From NCBI GenBank assembly GCA_007644065.1, contig VJWN01000035.1, forward strand, positions 124,001 to 188,000: DNA of 64,000 nt, written 5' to 3'. Position 1 is the stretch's first letter, and every line of letters begins with the position of its first letter. Source of the stretch: Margaritispora aquatica (Eukaryota; Ascomycota; Leotiomycetes; Helotiales; Discinellaceae). The translations under genes and the position numbers were made by a program. The notes below the pieces were generated by a model. That model searched no databases. It had not been told where the DNA came from and worked only from the letters and a program-made list of their open reading frames with translations. This document shows, in pieces, positions 44,933 to 56,912 of the stretch.

Positions 44933-46556
44933 TCATACCCTGCCAAAAATTCCCTGCGGCGTCACAAACTTGGTGGCCAGCGCAATGATCCCACCAAACA
45001 AGCACATCGCACCACTGAACATTGAGACCTCATAGAAGCCTGCATATTTCGCAACAAAGGCACCGTTGACAGGTGGACCTACCAAACCACCCAACGCACT
45101 TATCGACATGCCCATCCCCATCCATGTTCCTATTTCTGTGCCCAGTTAGCCAGCATGTCCAAACTCAAGTAGTGTAAAGAGAAGTTGTACTGACCTCTTG
45201 GATCCTCACTACAAAGCGAGAATGTAACCGAAGCACCAGAAATGATCGTCCCAGAAACAAAACCAAACGCAACCGCATACACAATAAGTTCCACATTATT
45301 CTTCGCTTCATTCATGCAAAAGATTACCACACCCGTACTTAATCCACCTAGCGCAAACACATTTAGCCGCCCGTACTTATCTGCCAACACAGCCGGTATG
45401 ATCCTGCCGAACGTCGACGCCGCATTCATGATCGCGAGCAAGTATCCTGCAAGCGTGGCGCTCATGCCCCTTTGCACCGCATACGTAGGCAAGAAGAACA
45501 ACGGAGTGAACATGCCGAAGAACATGAAGAAGAGCGCGAAGATGAGCATATCGAAGCGAACCTGCTTGTACGCAGACCCGATCCAGAAACTGCGCTTGGT
45601 GGGCGGCAGACGGGCTTTGACGGTCACGCAGGCGAAGGCCATGAAGGGGATGATGAGGAAGCCGATGATGCGTACCGACCAGCCGAAACCGAGATTGGTG
45701 CCGTTGAGCATCTTCGAGACGGCAATGGGAATTATGATGCCGCCGATCGAGGAGCCTGAGACAACGATTCCGAGGGCGGTGGCGCGCTTTTTGTCGAAGT
45801 ATTGTGATACGGCTGCGAAAGCGGGGAATTGGAGGAGACCCTGCAAGGGAGGTGGTTAGCCCTTATGTCTCAAGATATCTGGATCCGGTTTACAAGCGAA
45901 TTTAGTATGAGGGGCCTTACCATAGTGGTTCCCATCAAAACACCCTGCACAAGCATAACCTGCCAGTACTTCTCACATAAACTTAACATCATCATTGAAA
46001 GGACATACATGATAGCCGAGGGTCGAATAACCTAGGTTCAAGTAAGTACATGATCTAAACCCTCCATATCTCTCCCAAACCGGCCGATCACCACAATTTC
46101 CACCCTGTCACCACTCAGCAAAAAAGAAACACATACCCAAGCTCCAAATCGGTCAAACAGCGGCCCACCCACCATCCCAGCCGCAAACTGCAAAAACGCT
46201 GACAATGATCCAATCCACGCAATATTATCGGGACTCTCCCCGCGCAGCTGATGCGTCATATAATACTCAGCAAACGCACCAAACGAGTTCGAAAATCCCA
46301 AGCAGCAGAAGAATATCGCACTCCCACCCGCAGCGACCAGCCACGCTGCTGCTCCTCCATCGGGATATGCGTCTAGATCTGAGGGAGCGAGAGGGGAGGC
46401 ACCTGAGCCCAAGCCAAGACCTTGGCTTTCGAGTTTCGTTTCTTCAGATTCAGATAGGGGATGTGAGTGCGAATGTGAGATTAGGAGGGTGATCGGGGGT
46501 TGTTTCTCGCCTTCGGTGGAGGTGGTCTCGTAGTGTTTTCGCGTATGAGATTCCAT
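44933..46556 (-). CDS. MFS transporter, monocarboxylate (MCT) type
   Basis: Twelve-helix secondary transporter of the fungal MCT-like MFS group. Start MESHTRKHYETTSTEG is preferred; the same frame stays open to an ATG at 46757 that would add 67 poorly conserved residues. Cytosolic Ser/His-rich tail, then PDGGAAAWLVAAGGSAIFFC (the MCT D-G-G-W/A signature), FSNSFGAFAEYY, WIGSLSAFLQFAAG and GGPLFDRFGAW. Further exons give VIRPSAIMYVLSMMMLSLCE, GLLQFPAFAAVSQYFDKKRA, VSGSSIGGIIIPIA, TYAVQRGMSATLAGYLLAIM and STFGRIIPAVLADKYGRLN. The final exon starts GTWMGMGMSISALGGLVG. Introns splice in frame. It probably moves a carboxylate-bearing substrate or product of the adjacent monooxygenases. Confidence 0.88.
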
Positions 46557-47330
46557 TTTGAAATTTAAATTCGAACTAGCGTCAGTATTCTCGTTCGCGA
46601 TGCAATTCGAAGCCCACGATTGCGACGTCTTAGCAGAGTCAAAAAAGGGGCTGGGAGAAAAGGGTAGACTAAACAGTGAATCGCTATTCTGGGGTATATG
46701 TGGATAATGGGGAAAGTTAAGCTTCAAGATATGCTCGAAGTCGCCCGGAGATAACATTTCGGCCGTCGCTGATTTCCTTACAGGGGATCATCTCGCTTAT
46801 TGTCATGTGACTTAAGGGGGCAGTCGAGGTGGATCAACAGTTTCAATTAGCCGAAAAGAAATCCCAACTTTTCGTCCCTATATGGATGTTAATTGGTAGT
46901 ATATGTTATTCTTCCTCGTAGTATTCCGAGTATATCACTCTCAAGATCACCCCTCTCAGAGGCACAGCTTGGAGTTGAAGCCGCACATGTGTTTAAACAC
47001 CGAGCAGATCTCGGGATATGGTATACTTTGCATACCTGAAGCGAAGAACTCTCTATTGGTGTGGCGTTTCAGTGGCACACGATCTCCCGCTCTATCAGCC
47101 CAGATCAGGGGGAGGCACGGGAGAGCAACCCGAGGCTGAGACCTTTTGCATTTCATTCGTTCGCTGTTTCCCGCTCCTACAGTGGAGAATATGCCATGCC
47201 ATGTTGTGGCACTTGCACGTTCACAGGGTGAAGAGCAACACTGACTTCATCATTTAGGCGAGGCAGAGGAAGGGGAGAAAATAGCGACGAAAACAGCAAT
47301 ACCAAGACTACCAAAACAGCTGAATCGACC
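46557..47330. other. Divergent intergenic region
   Basis: 774 bases between the MFS transporter and the ADH-like pseudogene. It includes the upstream frame extension of the transporter up to 46757. No other feature seen. Confidence 0.35.
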
Positions 47331-48501
47331 ATGCATCCATCAATACCATCACCACAACGCACCACACAAAAAGCCCTCGTCGTCCACAAAATCAACCACC
47401 CGGTCATTCTTCTCACTAACCACCCGTCCCCCTCCCAGGACCGACACAAATCCAAGTCAAAGTGCACATCGCCTCGCTAAACCCGCACGATCGCAAGGTG
47501 CGAGACCAAGGGATCTTCGTCTCGTCCAACCTCCCCGCCGTCCTCGCCAACGATGTCGTCGGCATCGTCAGCGCAATTGGAGTCTCGGTACCAGCTGTAA
47601 CGGTAGAAATAGGAGACAGCGTAATGGCACAGTCCGGACTGGCACCTGGGACGACGCAGAATGGACTGCAGGAGTACTGCGTCGTTGATCTGGGAGCTTT
47701 TGCCAAAATACCGGAGGTAGTGAGTGATGACCAGGCTGCCACGCTACCATGTAATGTCGTTGCTGCATTTTGGGGACCTTTGGACTTTTGAAAATTCCGG
47801 TGCCGTGGTCGAAAGAAGCGGAAGCGTGGGATTACAATGCTGCGAAGTTGTTAGTTGTGGGCGGCGGGTCGAATATTGGGAAGTTTGCGGTGCAGTTGGC
47901 GAAATTCGCTAGGATTGGGAGGATTGTAGTGGTAGTGGTAGGTGGTGATGAGGCCGAGTTGAAGGGATTTGGGGCTACGAATGTGATAGATCGTCATTTG
48001 GGGTATGATGCCGCAGTATGTGATCGCACTTCTCATCTATCTTCTCCCCTCTATTACCCAACTGAAAGCCAACCGAGAATAAATAACACTAACAACTGAT
48101 CCCCAGCTAAAAAGCATCAAATCCCTATTTCCCGCCGATAACCTCCCCCATGTACTTGACTGCGTCTCGCCCCCGTCGGAGCAACACCTCGCCCTCAACG
48201 CACTCTCTTCCCACCCCACGGGCACACTCGCACGCCTCCTTCCGGACGCGCCAATTGACGCCTCAAAGGTGCTGCCCAGGACAGCCGGCTACGAGGTCCT
48301 GAACGTGTTCGCCATGACGCAGGCGAATCCCGCGATAGCCGGTGAGCTGTGGGCGCGCTTGCCGGGCTCGTTGGAGCAGGGCGTGATCAAGCTGGGGCAT
48401 TTCGTGATTGAGATGGGAGGACTTGATCCGGGGTCGTGAATGGGGTGTTGGATCGTTATCGGGATGGGGAGAGGGTTGTCAAGACGAATATTCATATGTA
48501 G
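47331..48501 (+). pseudogene. Frameshifted zinc-type alcohol dehydrogenase / enoyl reductase-like gene
   Basis: Medium-chain dehydrogenase of the toxD / trans-acting enoyl reductase group that partners PKS-NRPS enzymes. Frame 1 starts MHPSIPSPQRTTQKALVVHK; the frame then shifts near 47430 in the run CCGTCCCCCTCCC before GPTQIQVKVHIASLNPHDRK. It shifts again near 47775 after NVVAAFWG, resuming FGLLKIPVPWSKEA and the Rossmann motif LLVVGGGSNIGKFAVQLAKF. An intron from 48015 (GTATGT) leads to FPADNLPHVLDCVSPPSEQ. A third shift near 48433 follows GGLDPG, with NGVLDRYRDGERVVKT to the TAG. Three separate one-base losses argue for a pseudogene, though the C-run shift alone could be a sequencing error. 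Confidence 0.8.
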
Positions 48502-49268
48502 TGAGAGTGTGTCTTGGGTTTGTGACGCAGTTGACTCGATTACGAGCTTGGTTAAGATATTTCAATAGATATCCCCAGTTAATCTCAATTGAGAAGTGTC
48601 GCATTCAAGTCCTGCCGAATTTCTTAACAGTGCATTTTCGGGATTTTCGGAATTCTAGAACCAACGCTCGGAATACTGTAACAAATGTCCACTTATTTAC
48701 CCTTGGACGATATCAGACCACCACCTAGTGACTTAGACCCTAGTTTCTCCTTTCGAATTTGCCTACGCAGAAGCCTTCAATCCTCCGCCAGTCCTCAAGT
48801 GAATATCCTTCGGGACTTCGTGATTCTCGAGATTTTCTAATTATGGATTTAACCACTACCACTAACCTGACCTCAAACAATCTTAGTTTCCACCCGACTC
48901 ACTAAAGACAAGGACCAAATGCTAAAGACCAAATACAAAGTCAGAGAGAAAACATAGGTACTAGGGGTTTTCACGTGGATTTTGGTCTATGCAACAGCAA
49001 AAACCATTTCATATATTCAAATAAAATCTCCAGCTCGATTCCATCATGTACTCAGATTGATTCTAGCCTGGATATAATTTTGTATGGATCTCGATATTCA
49101 CATGCACATGCACATCCATAACTACCGCTAGAGCCATAGCATAGCTACACATGAAGACATGCAACAACCAACACCAAGCCATCAACACCAAACCACCGTC
49201 CCAGCCACCCAATCATCCATGTACAGAAATACAAGTCTATAACACCCAAACGCAAACTCAAACCCAAA
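48502..49268. other. Intergenic region
   Basis: No accepted gene. Short CA-rich repeats (CACATGCACATGCACAT near 49099-49115 and AAACGCAAACTCAAACCCAAAC near 49249-49271). This is where the PKS half of the PKS-NRPS would be expected but is not found. Confidence 0.4.
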
Positions 49269-49613
49269 CTAACTATAACCCAGATTTAAAAACGCCTGCG
49301 AAAATGCCAATCCCTGAAAGTCCAAAACGCCATCGTGAACCGACGACCCGCCCAAACCATCACTATCGCCTGTGCCATCAATCCACATATTCGCATCGAC
49401 ATCATCCAAGACGCCATCAAGCCCACTCCCACTCGCACTACCCATCACACTCGCAATTCCATCCACCACCCCACTGGCGCTTCCAAACCCGTCTTTCCTC
49501 CCCTCTAAAACCGCACAAAAAACTAGCAACGCCTTCCTCGCCGCCTCACGATGCGACACCGTTGTCCAAGTTTTCACATCGGCGACATAGAAGTTAATGG
49601 CCAAGAACCTCAA
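49269..49613 (-). pseudogene. Possible C-terminal remnant of a regulator-like protein
   Basis: A minus-strand frame of 114 codons reads SHREAARKALLVFCAVLEGR, then a Gly/Ser/Asp-rich stretch, DDVDANMWIDGTGDSDG and the ending FQGLAFSQAFLNLGYS. Acidic, Asn/Asp-rich tails of this kind end many fungal Zn2Cys6 regulators. There is no DNA-binding part, because the frame stops being coding at about 49620, exactly where the NRPS remains begin on the other strand. It is likely a fragment brought in or left by rearrangement. The assignment is weak. Confidence 0.35.
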
Positions 49614-49624
49614 GAATCAAGACT

Positions 49625-52600
49625 CGTAATCAGTACCAAGGCAAACTCCGGTCAAGGCTGCAAAATCTGCAGTACCCTTTTCGGCACTGGCACCAGCCGA
49701 AATCCAAATTGAGACACCATAGCCAAGCCTGAGATCATTCGGGAGGAGAAGATGTCATCTGCCCAAGCTCGAATTTGGTTTTCTTCAAGGCACCTTGACG
49801 ATGCAGCGGCTTACAATATGGTCTTCCCCTACCGAGTTCGTGGCCCTCTTAGTATGGCACGCCTACAGCATGCTATGCGAGTGACAACCCAGCACCATGA
49901 ATGCCTTAGGATGTGCTTCTATCCTCACCTTAGTGACGGTCATTCGATGCAAGGTGTGATGGCTTTGTTGGCATACGAGGTCAAACATGTTGCTGATGCT
50001 GATGAGAAGATTTTAGGCGAGGAGTTGAGCAAACTCAAGACTCACAAGTGGAACTTGGAAACTGGCCAGACTGTCAAGTTGATAGTCCTAGGTCGCAGCA
50101 ATGAGAAGTTTGATTGCATCTTTGGCTATCATCACATTATCAGCGATGTACTAGGATGGCATATGTTTCTCTCGGACTTAGACAAGAGCCACCGCATGCA
50201 CCCCCTCGACAAAAAGATTGCTGGCTCCCACATCGACTACTCTATCTCTCAGCAGAAACAAGAGGAGGCAGGTATGTTTGATGAACAACTGTCGTTCTGG
50301 CAAGGAGAGTTTGCAACACTGCCAGAGCCTCGACCTCTTTTGCACGTGGCTACTGTAACTTCTCGTCCAACACATCAGACAAGCTATGATAACCACCACT
50401 TGTATCAAGCATTGGATCAAGGACATGTTATGGCCATCAAGAAGTTTGCGAGAATCTTCGAATCAGTCCATTCCACTTCCACTTGTCTGTCCTCCAGGTT
50501 CTACTTGCTCGCTACACGGACACTGAAGACATTCGCATTGGTCTTGTGGATGCAAATCGTAGCAACGCTAGGTTTGCTCAGACTGTCGGATGTTTTGTCA
50601 ACATGCTTCCTGTTCGCTTCAATGTTTTTGCACACGCTGCCTTTGCGGACGTTGCTCGAAAGACATCTCGAAAGGCACTCTCGGCATTTGCAAATGCTGA
50701 TGTACCTTTTGATATGATCTTAGACAAGATCAAAGCGCCTCCCTCCTCTGAGTCGACTCTGCTTTTTCAGGTTGTTGTCAATTACCTGACTGGCGGAGTT
50801 TGGGATCTGCCATTGGGCGAGTGCAGGATGAACCTGTCACTCGATGATGGAAAAGATGCGGAAACTCCTTACGACCTTAGCTTGGGCATTTCGGAGACTA
50901 CTACCGGATGTATGGTTGAGATGCATTGCCAAACATCATTATACTCGAGCGATGCTTGCAACATTGTTCTTGAATCATACTTGCGTCTTCTCAGGACCTT
51001 TTCGACAGATTCTAGCATGAATATCAGTGAGTCTTATATTCACGACGCTGCCGATGCGGCCAACGAACTTGAGCTTGGCCAAGAACCTAAGATGGATTTT
51101 GGATGGCCTTCTACTCTTTCGGGGCGTGTAAAGGACATGTGTGATTTATTCGGCCCTGAACCAGCAGTGGCCGACAAGACATCGACTTTCAAGTATTCTC
51201 AGTTAGCTGATCGAGTCAGTGTTCTTGCAGCAAACATTCTCAACAATCAGGAGGCCTCAGTCCAAGGATCAAGAATTGCGGTTTTGTGCGAACCATCGGT
51301 TGATAGCATTGTTTCTATGCTGGCTATTCTTCATGTTGGAGCTGTTTACGTTCCTTTAGATGTATACTTGCCTACCTGTCGCCACACTGCCATCATGTAT
51401 GGTTCTCGGCCAATTCTGCTCTTAGGTCACTCTGCTACGAAAAAATCGTGTCTAAGATCTTGCACAGAGCACATCTATCGCACAACTCTACGTTGATGCC
51501 AAAATCCACCGCTACGCCCTCTGAAGTACCCTACACTACCGAACCTCACGCCCCAGCTGTTCTGCTTTTCACCAGCGGCTCTACTAGTACACCAAAGGGT
51601 ATCTACCTATCCCATGCCAATTTCGTCAATCACATTGCCCTCAAGACAAAGCTGCTAAACCTCGGCCAAGAGTGTGTGCTTCAGTAGAGCTCACTCGGCT
51701 TCGATATGTCATTAATTCAGAATTTTTGTGCACTTGCCAACGGTGGTCGTCTAGTCATTGTTCCTGCAGAGACAAGGCGCGATCCCGTTGAAATAAGCAG
51801 CCTGGTCAGCCGAAACCGCATCTCTCTCAGCATCGCAACATCTTCTGAGTACCTCGCCTGGTTACACTATGGAGCAGCATCTTTGCGCGAGAATACTGCT
51901 TGGCACCATGTTTGCATGGGAGGCGAACAAGTCACTCAGCAGCTGAAGAATGAGATGCATCGCCTTTGTCTTCCAGGCTTGATCATGACTAATTGTTACG
52001 GACCTACTGAGATCACTGCTGCTGCCACCCTCTAGACTATTCATGTGGGCCAGGATGATACACACAAACACATTTTTGCTGTCAGAAAGGCATTACCGAA
52101 CTGTTCTGTTGGTATTCTCGACAAGACGGGTCAACCTCAGCCTGTCAATCACATTGATGAGATTTGCATTGGTGGGAAGGGAGTTTCACAGGGCTATCTC
52201 GACTTGCGCATTGAACTTCACGAGGTTGAAGTAGCTATTCTTTGTGCAGCTGATGGCTTACTCAACAATGCCGTCGTCACCTCCCGTGGGGATTTCCTCG
52301 TGGCACACGCGACTTTATCTCTGGGCAGGGACACGATTAGCGATATGGAGCTAGCTGAAGTTCTCAGCCAAGTCAAGCTCCCACAGTATGCTATCCCAGC
52401 TGCTATGAATATTCTTGCCACGCTTCCCATCACCTCTAATCGCAAGATCGATCGCAGGACCATCATGAACCTCCCACTCCCTCAAAATTCGTTCAATTCG
52501 GATTTTGCACCCAAGCTTCTGAAGAAGATGACGGTTCGTGAGGGAGAGTTACGGCTGCTTTGGGAACGCGTCCTTCCTGATACGATGACCATATCTATCA

Positions 52601-53982
52601 ATCCATCCTCGGACTTTTTCATTTCTGGAGGTAATTCACTGTTATTGATGAAGCTGCAGTCTGATATTAAGGAGTCAATGGGTGTCACGATATCTACTCG
52701 AGTTTTCTACCAAGCTAGCCAATTGCGCGAGATGGCTGTGCAGATTGATGAAGAGCGAGTGCAGCAGTCTGGTGCTCGAGAGGAGGAGATAGACTGGGCT
52801 GAGTAAACTGCTCCTCCATCATGGTTGTTGGGACAGATTGAGGAGCAAGTCGTGCGTGAAAGAAGATCTAAATCCGTTGGCGATGATGGGTATAAAGTTC
52901 TGTTGACTGGCGCAGCAAGCTTCCTTGGAGGGCAACTTTTGCGTGCACTAGTTGCTTCGAAAGAAATTCGCAAGATTCGTATGAATTTCGAATCCCCACT
53001 TGACAGCATATGCTAATTTATTTGCACAGATTGTGTTGCAGTACTACCCGATGACCAGCATCTCGTACCAACATACTCAAAAGTTAAGTCCTACTCAGAC
53101 AGTCTCCTCTCATCAACCTTAGGACTCAGCCCTTCCGAACATGAAGATCTCGAGCAAACCGCCAACGTCATCACCCACGCCGGCTCGAGCAGCCACTATC
53201 TAAATACCTACTTCTCTGTCCGAATCCCCAATCTCCACTCCACCCAAATTCTCGCCTCTCTCGCTCTCACAAACTCCATTCCTCTCCTCTTCCTGTCCTC
53301 AAACCACGTCCCACTCCTATCTGGCCGCACTTCACCACTGCCCACCTGGGTCGCAGACTTTGCTCCTGCTACCGACGGCTTAGATGGCAACACATCCAGC
53401 AAATGGGCCAGCGAAGCCTTCCTCGAGCAGCTTGTTACGAAAGTAAACCAAGCTTCAAGCTCACAACACAATTCACTTTGGACAGCAGCCGTACATAGAC
53501 CATGCGTCGTCGTCAGAACACACACCGAATTCTGATGCTATGAACGCCATTCTGCGGTACTCGATCTCAATGCGCTGTGTTCCACGCTTGGAGAGTTCGG
53601 AGTGATATCTCGACTTCACTGGAGTTGAGAATGTGGTGAGGCAGCTGGTGGATGCCGCTTTGGAGCTTGCTCGGCAGAAGCCGGTTCATTCGAGGACCGG
53701 GGCTGAGATTCGTTTCCAACATCATCCGTGGGGGGTGAAAGTGCCTATCGATGCGTGTCGTGGGCATATGGAGAGTGTATATGGTGGGGTGTTTGACGAA
53801 GTTGATATGTCTGAGTTTGGTTTTCCCTTTATGAAACAGTGGCGAAGGGACTGTGCTAATGAGTGGTATAGTGGCTTGTTCCTGCTGGTGAAGCGAGCAT
53901 TTATCCATTGATTATTGCGTATTTGGAGGGTGTTTTGGGGAGTGAGAAGCCTATGGTTTTTCCTTATTTGGGGTCGTTGTGA
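49625..53982 (+). pseudogene. NRPS half (C-A-T-R) of a PKS-NRPS hybrid, decayed
   Basis: Remains of a hybrid synthase. A linker piece (AVPFSALAPAEIQIE) leads to a condensation domain starting MSSAQARIWF with active-site YHHIISDVLGW (HHxxxDG reads HHxxxDV). A frameshift near 50470 precedes HLSVLQVLLARYTDTEDIRI. The adenylation domain has [13 protein letters not shown] and CYGPTEI; another shift sits in an A run near 51440. TAG stops at 51685 and 52033 and a TAA at 52804 replace Gln-type codons. About 50 residues (core A7) are deleted near 52205. The carrier domain keeps GGNSLLLM. The reductase domain has LLTGAASFLGGQLLRALV, an intron (about 52979-53029), FLSSNHVPLLSG, SSKWASEAFLEQL, then more shifts and a stop, ending VFPYLGSL. 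The whole PKS portion is absent. Confidence 0.9.
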
Positions 53983-54884
53983 CTTCTTATTATTAAAATT
54001 TGGTGTCATTACGGGCCTTTTTTTATAGTTCTTGGAATAAGGTATTGGCTGGTGCATTTATCTTTGGAGTTGATGTTATGCATGGCGTGCTTGATGGCAG
54101 GGTTGGATTTGAAACTCGACATTGGAGTTGGAGTTGGAACTGGACTTGGAGTCCTGGAGTCTTGGCGTGGAGACTGATTTAGAGTAGGATGATCTTCTTT
54201 GATACCTTGGAGCTTGTCTATTGAGTTTACTGAGTTTAGAATGCCTACCTTAATTAGGGATACTTGCTTTAGCTTTGTGCTTTCAGTAGTTTAGAATGAC
54301 AATCCCGTAAGGGAGCTCAACACCAAGTCTCAAATTGCATCCCTATTGTTGCATGATTCTCGGCCATCGAGTTTATCATATTTAATCCCTGCACTATGTG
54401 TCCAAGAAGGTGCATTACCTGAGATAGGTATACTCAGCGAGCGGGATGAACCACGTGATAAGACTAAGCTCTATGAAAAACACACTTCATCGCAATTTAG
54501 GCATGTTACGCAGGAGATACAATACGGAAGATTCACAAGAATTGGTTGGACAGCTTATTGCCATGGATCATTTTTTTTTTAGATACAAATCAATCGACGA
54601 GTGTCATCCTATCCATCCAAAGTCCCTTTCCCCCTTATGTACATATGACAACCAATTGCCAACCAGGTCTAAGGCTTTTCCTCCCCGCAAATCTATATAT
54701 CTATATGCAATCTCGCTATGATAAAAGACAAAAACAAAAAAGAATGTATATACAGAAAAATCTGAAAGTCTCGCCCATCCCACTTCGCTGATGAAGTCCG
54801 CCTCCACTACTTACATCCCGAGCAAGGTCCAATCAACAAAATCGAGATTTGAAGCCAAAAAATCAAGCTGTTGAGATAAGCTAT
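53983..54884. other. Intergenic region
   Basis: 900 bases between the NRPS remains and the tannase gene. A GGAGTTGGA/CTGGAGT simple repeat lies near 54122-54160. The remainder is AT-rich with no accepted gene. Confidence 0.4.
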
Positions 54885-56912
54885 CTAGTAAACAGGCAGC
54901 TTGAAAGCAGGGAAGTCGTAAGTCCAGCTCTCAATCGATTTCTCGTCATCGACGCAGTCAAACTCGGTGTTGTTTCCTGACCAAAGCGGACGAGTAGGCC
55001 ACTGGCAAAGTCTCTGCACCTCGCCCTCATACGTGCCAGACGAAACAGTGGCATTCAATCTAGATGGCTTGATTCCGTTCTCGACCCAATCGATCATCGT
55101 GGCCATGTTATCGGCGGGATATGGGCCGGGCTGGAGAGAATTGGCACCGCAGTGCGCCGCTCCGGGGATGAGGTAGAATTGGTACCAGTCCTCCATAGCC
55201 ACGAGGCTGTCTGTCGCGGAGAGGGTGTCGTACATGATGGAGCGGACGGATTGCCAGTAGTGGACTGAGGAGGCGGCGGGGACAGAGGGGTCGGATTCGC
55301 CATGGTAGTGGAGCAGCTTGCCGCCTGAGGATTGAAACTCGGTTAAGTCAGGAAGAGTGGTTTGGAGGGTGTCCATGTATCTGACGAAGGCGATCTGCAT
55401 CCAATCGACGAGAGTGTCGTAGGTGACATTGTCGAGGTTGGACAGGTTGTCAAGCTCGACGAGTTGGATGAAACGGGTCACGAACTCGCCTCCAGTTGAG
55501 GGAAGGCTCATTTCGTATGCTCCGGTGGCGTTGTTGTAGGTAGTGTCTCCGTCGGAAAGCTCAGCGCCGATTTGCCATGAAAGATAAGCGCGTTCGCCAG
55601 CAGAGTTGTGGAGGCCATCGTAGATTGCTTGAGCGACGGCTACTCCTTCAGCGGTGACAGTTCCGTTCTGGGCAGGCGTGGTGCTGGTAGAGCTGCCATC
55701 TGCGCGCTTGCTGAAGCCAAAGCCGAGGGAAGTGCTGTAAAGTATGTTAGCGAAATCCAGCTAGCGATTCAAACCGAGTCCATTCCCCCAAAACTCCTTC
55801 ATTGAAAACGAGGGCTTACATACCTAGTTGTAGCAGCGCAATAGTAAGACTCGCCAATGATGGAAGTGAGATCAAAGTTGATTTGGCAGAGATCACTTCG
55901 GGAAATGACACCATCAGTACGGCCATCAAGAGGATCACAAGCAGCAATTGTGGCATTGACAATCTTTGCCAGCTCACATGGAGGAGGGTAGTAGCCAAGA
56001 GTCTGTTCGACTGTAGCAGGATAAACGTGGTGAACTTGCTGTTGTGCGAATCGGAAAGCTGGGGCACCAGTGATGACACCATCATACTCGGATCCATAAC
56101 GTTGAACCTGGGACATGCCCTCTCTTCCTCCGTCACTGCAGCCCTCTGTATGGATGTCAGTAAGTCTACAGGCAAGACATTATGAGCACCAGACGTACCG
56201 TAGTAAGTATAGAGCTTAGTAGCATCACTCATGCCATAGAATGCTTTGGTGAGCGGCTTTCCAATGGTCGTCATCTCGCCCAGAGCGCGATATCCAAAAG
56301 CATGAGCAGCATCCCAATTGATAGATCCGTTTCCATAAAGATTGACCTCATCGTAAGAGTAATCGAAGGCATCATAACCAGCGCTGGTGGCTCCTCCAAC
56401 AGCACCATATTCAATACCGCCAGTTGAATCGCTAGAGAGCGAGAAACCACCACCACCGGCAACATAGAAACGATTCTTGAACGCATCGGGACTCGGGAAA
56501 GCATACTTGATGAGAACGGAGTCTCCGGTACCGGTGTGGCTGAATTCAATTGTGACATTGCAGTATGTGAGCGTGGTAGTAGTAGTGCTTCCCCCCAGTC
56601 CACCACCGCTTGAGGCATTGTAGACGGCGTTTGCGGTCACAGCCGAGGGAATCAGCTCGAGTCCTGTTTTTGAATGTTAGCAAATTGGTCTCCACATTAC
56701 ACATAAGCACTTTGATATGTGACTTATGATTCTCGGAAGCTGTAAAGTAGAGTATCATTAGGAAAATATCTAGTAGATATTCACTTACCCAAAAGGGTTC
56801 CATTCGCAGGAAGTGCACTTTGGACATTAGCAACAGTGCAAACATCAGCAAGCGAAGCTGCATTGCCCGTAGCCGCAAGAGCAGCCACAGCCGCGGTGCA
56901 AGATTTGCGCAT
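54885..56912 (-). CDS. Secreted tannase / feruloyl esterase family protein
   Basis: Serine esterase that splits galloyl or feruloyl esters of plant material. Four exons (introns 56664-56788, 56146-56198 and 55735-55823) give 586 residues in one frame. Start MRKSCTAAVAALAATGNAAS is a plausible signal peptide; the mature start LADVCTVANVQSALP is typical of the family. The nucleophile motif is EGCSDGGREGM (Ser of G-C-S-x-G-G), spanning the second intron. The acid lies in HGESDPSVPA and the His in PGAAHCGAN, so the triad and paired cysteines (CSxGG...HC) are present. A Ca-binding-like stretch CDPLDGRTDGVI is kept. Length matches the family. Likely induced by plant phenolic esters. Confidence 0.9.

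Noticed and set aside
45242..45859. 205-codon plus-strand frame
   Set aside because: Antisense shadow of the MFS transporter exon.
47331..47440. Short intron to explain the first frame change in the ADH-like gene (branch-like CTAAC and CCTCCCAG acceptor at 47416-47438)
   Set aside because: Every GT in range leaves phase 0, which does not restore the frame, so a base loss fits better.
49151..49597. 148-codon plus-strand His/Pro/Ser-rich frame
   Set aside because: Antisense of the Asp/Gly/Ser-rich regulator-like tail; composition is explained by the opposite strand.
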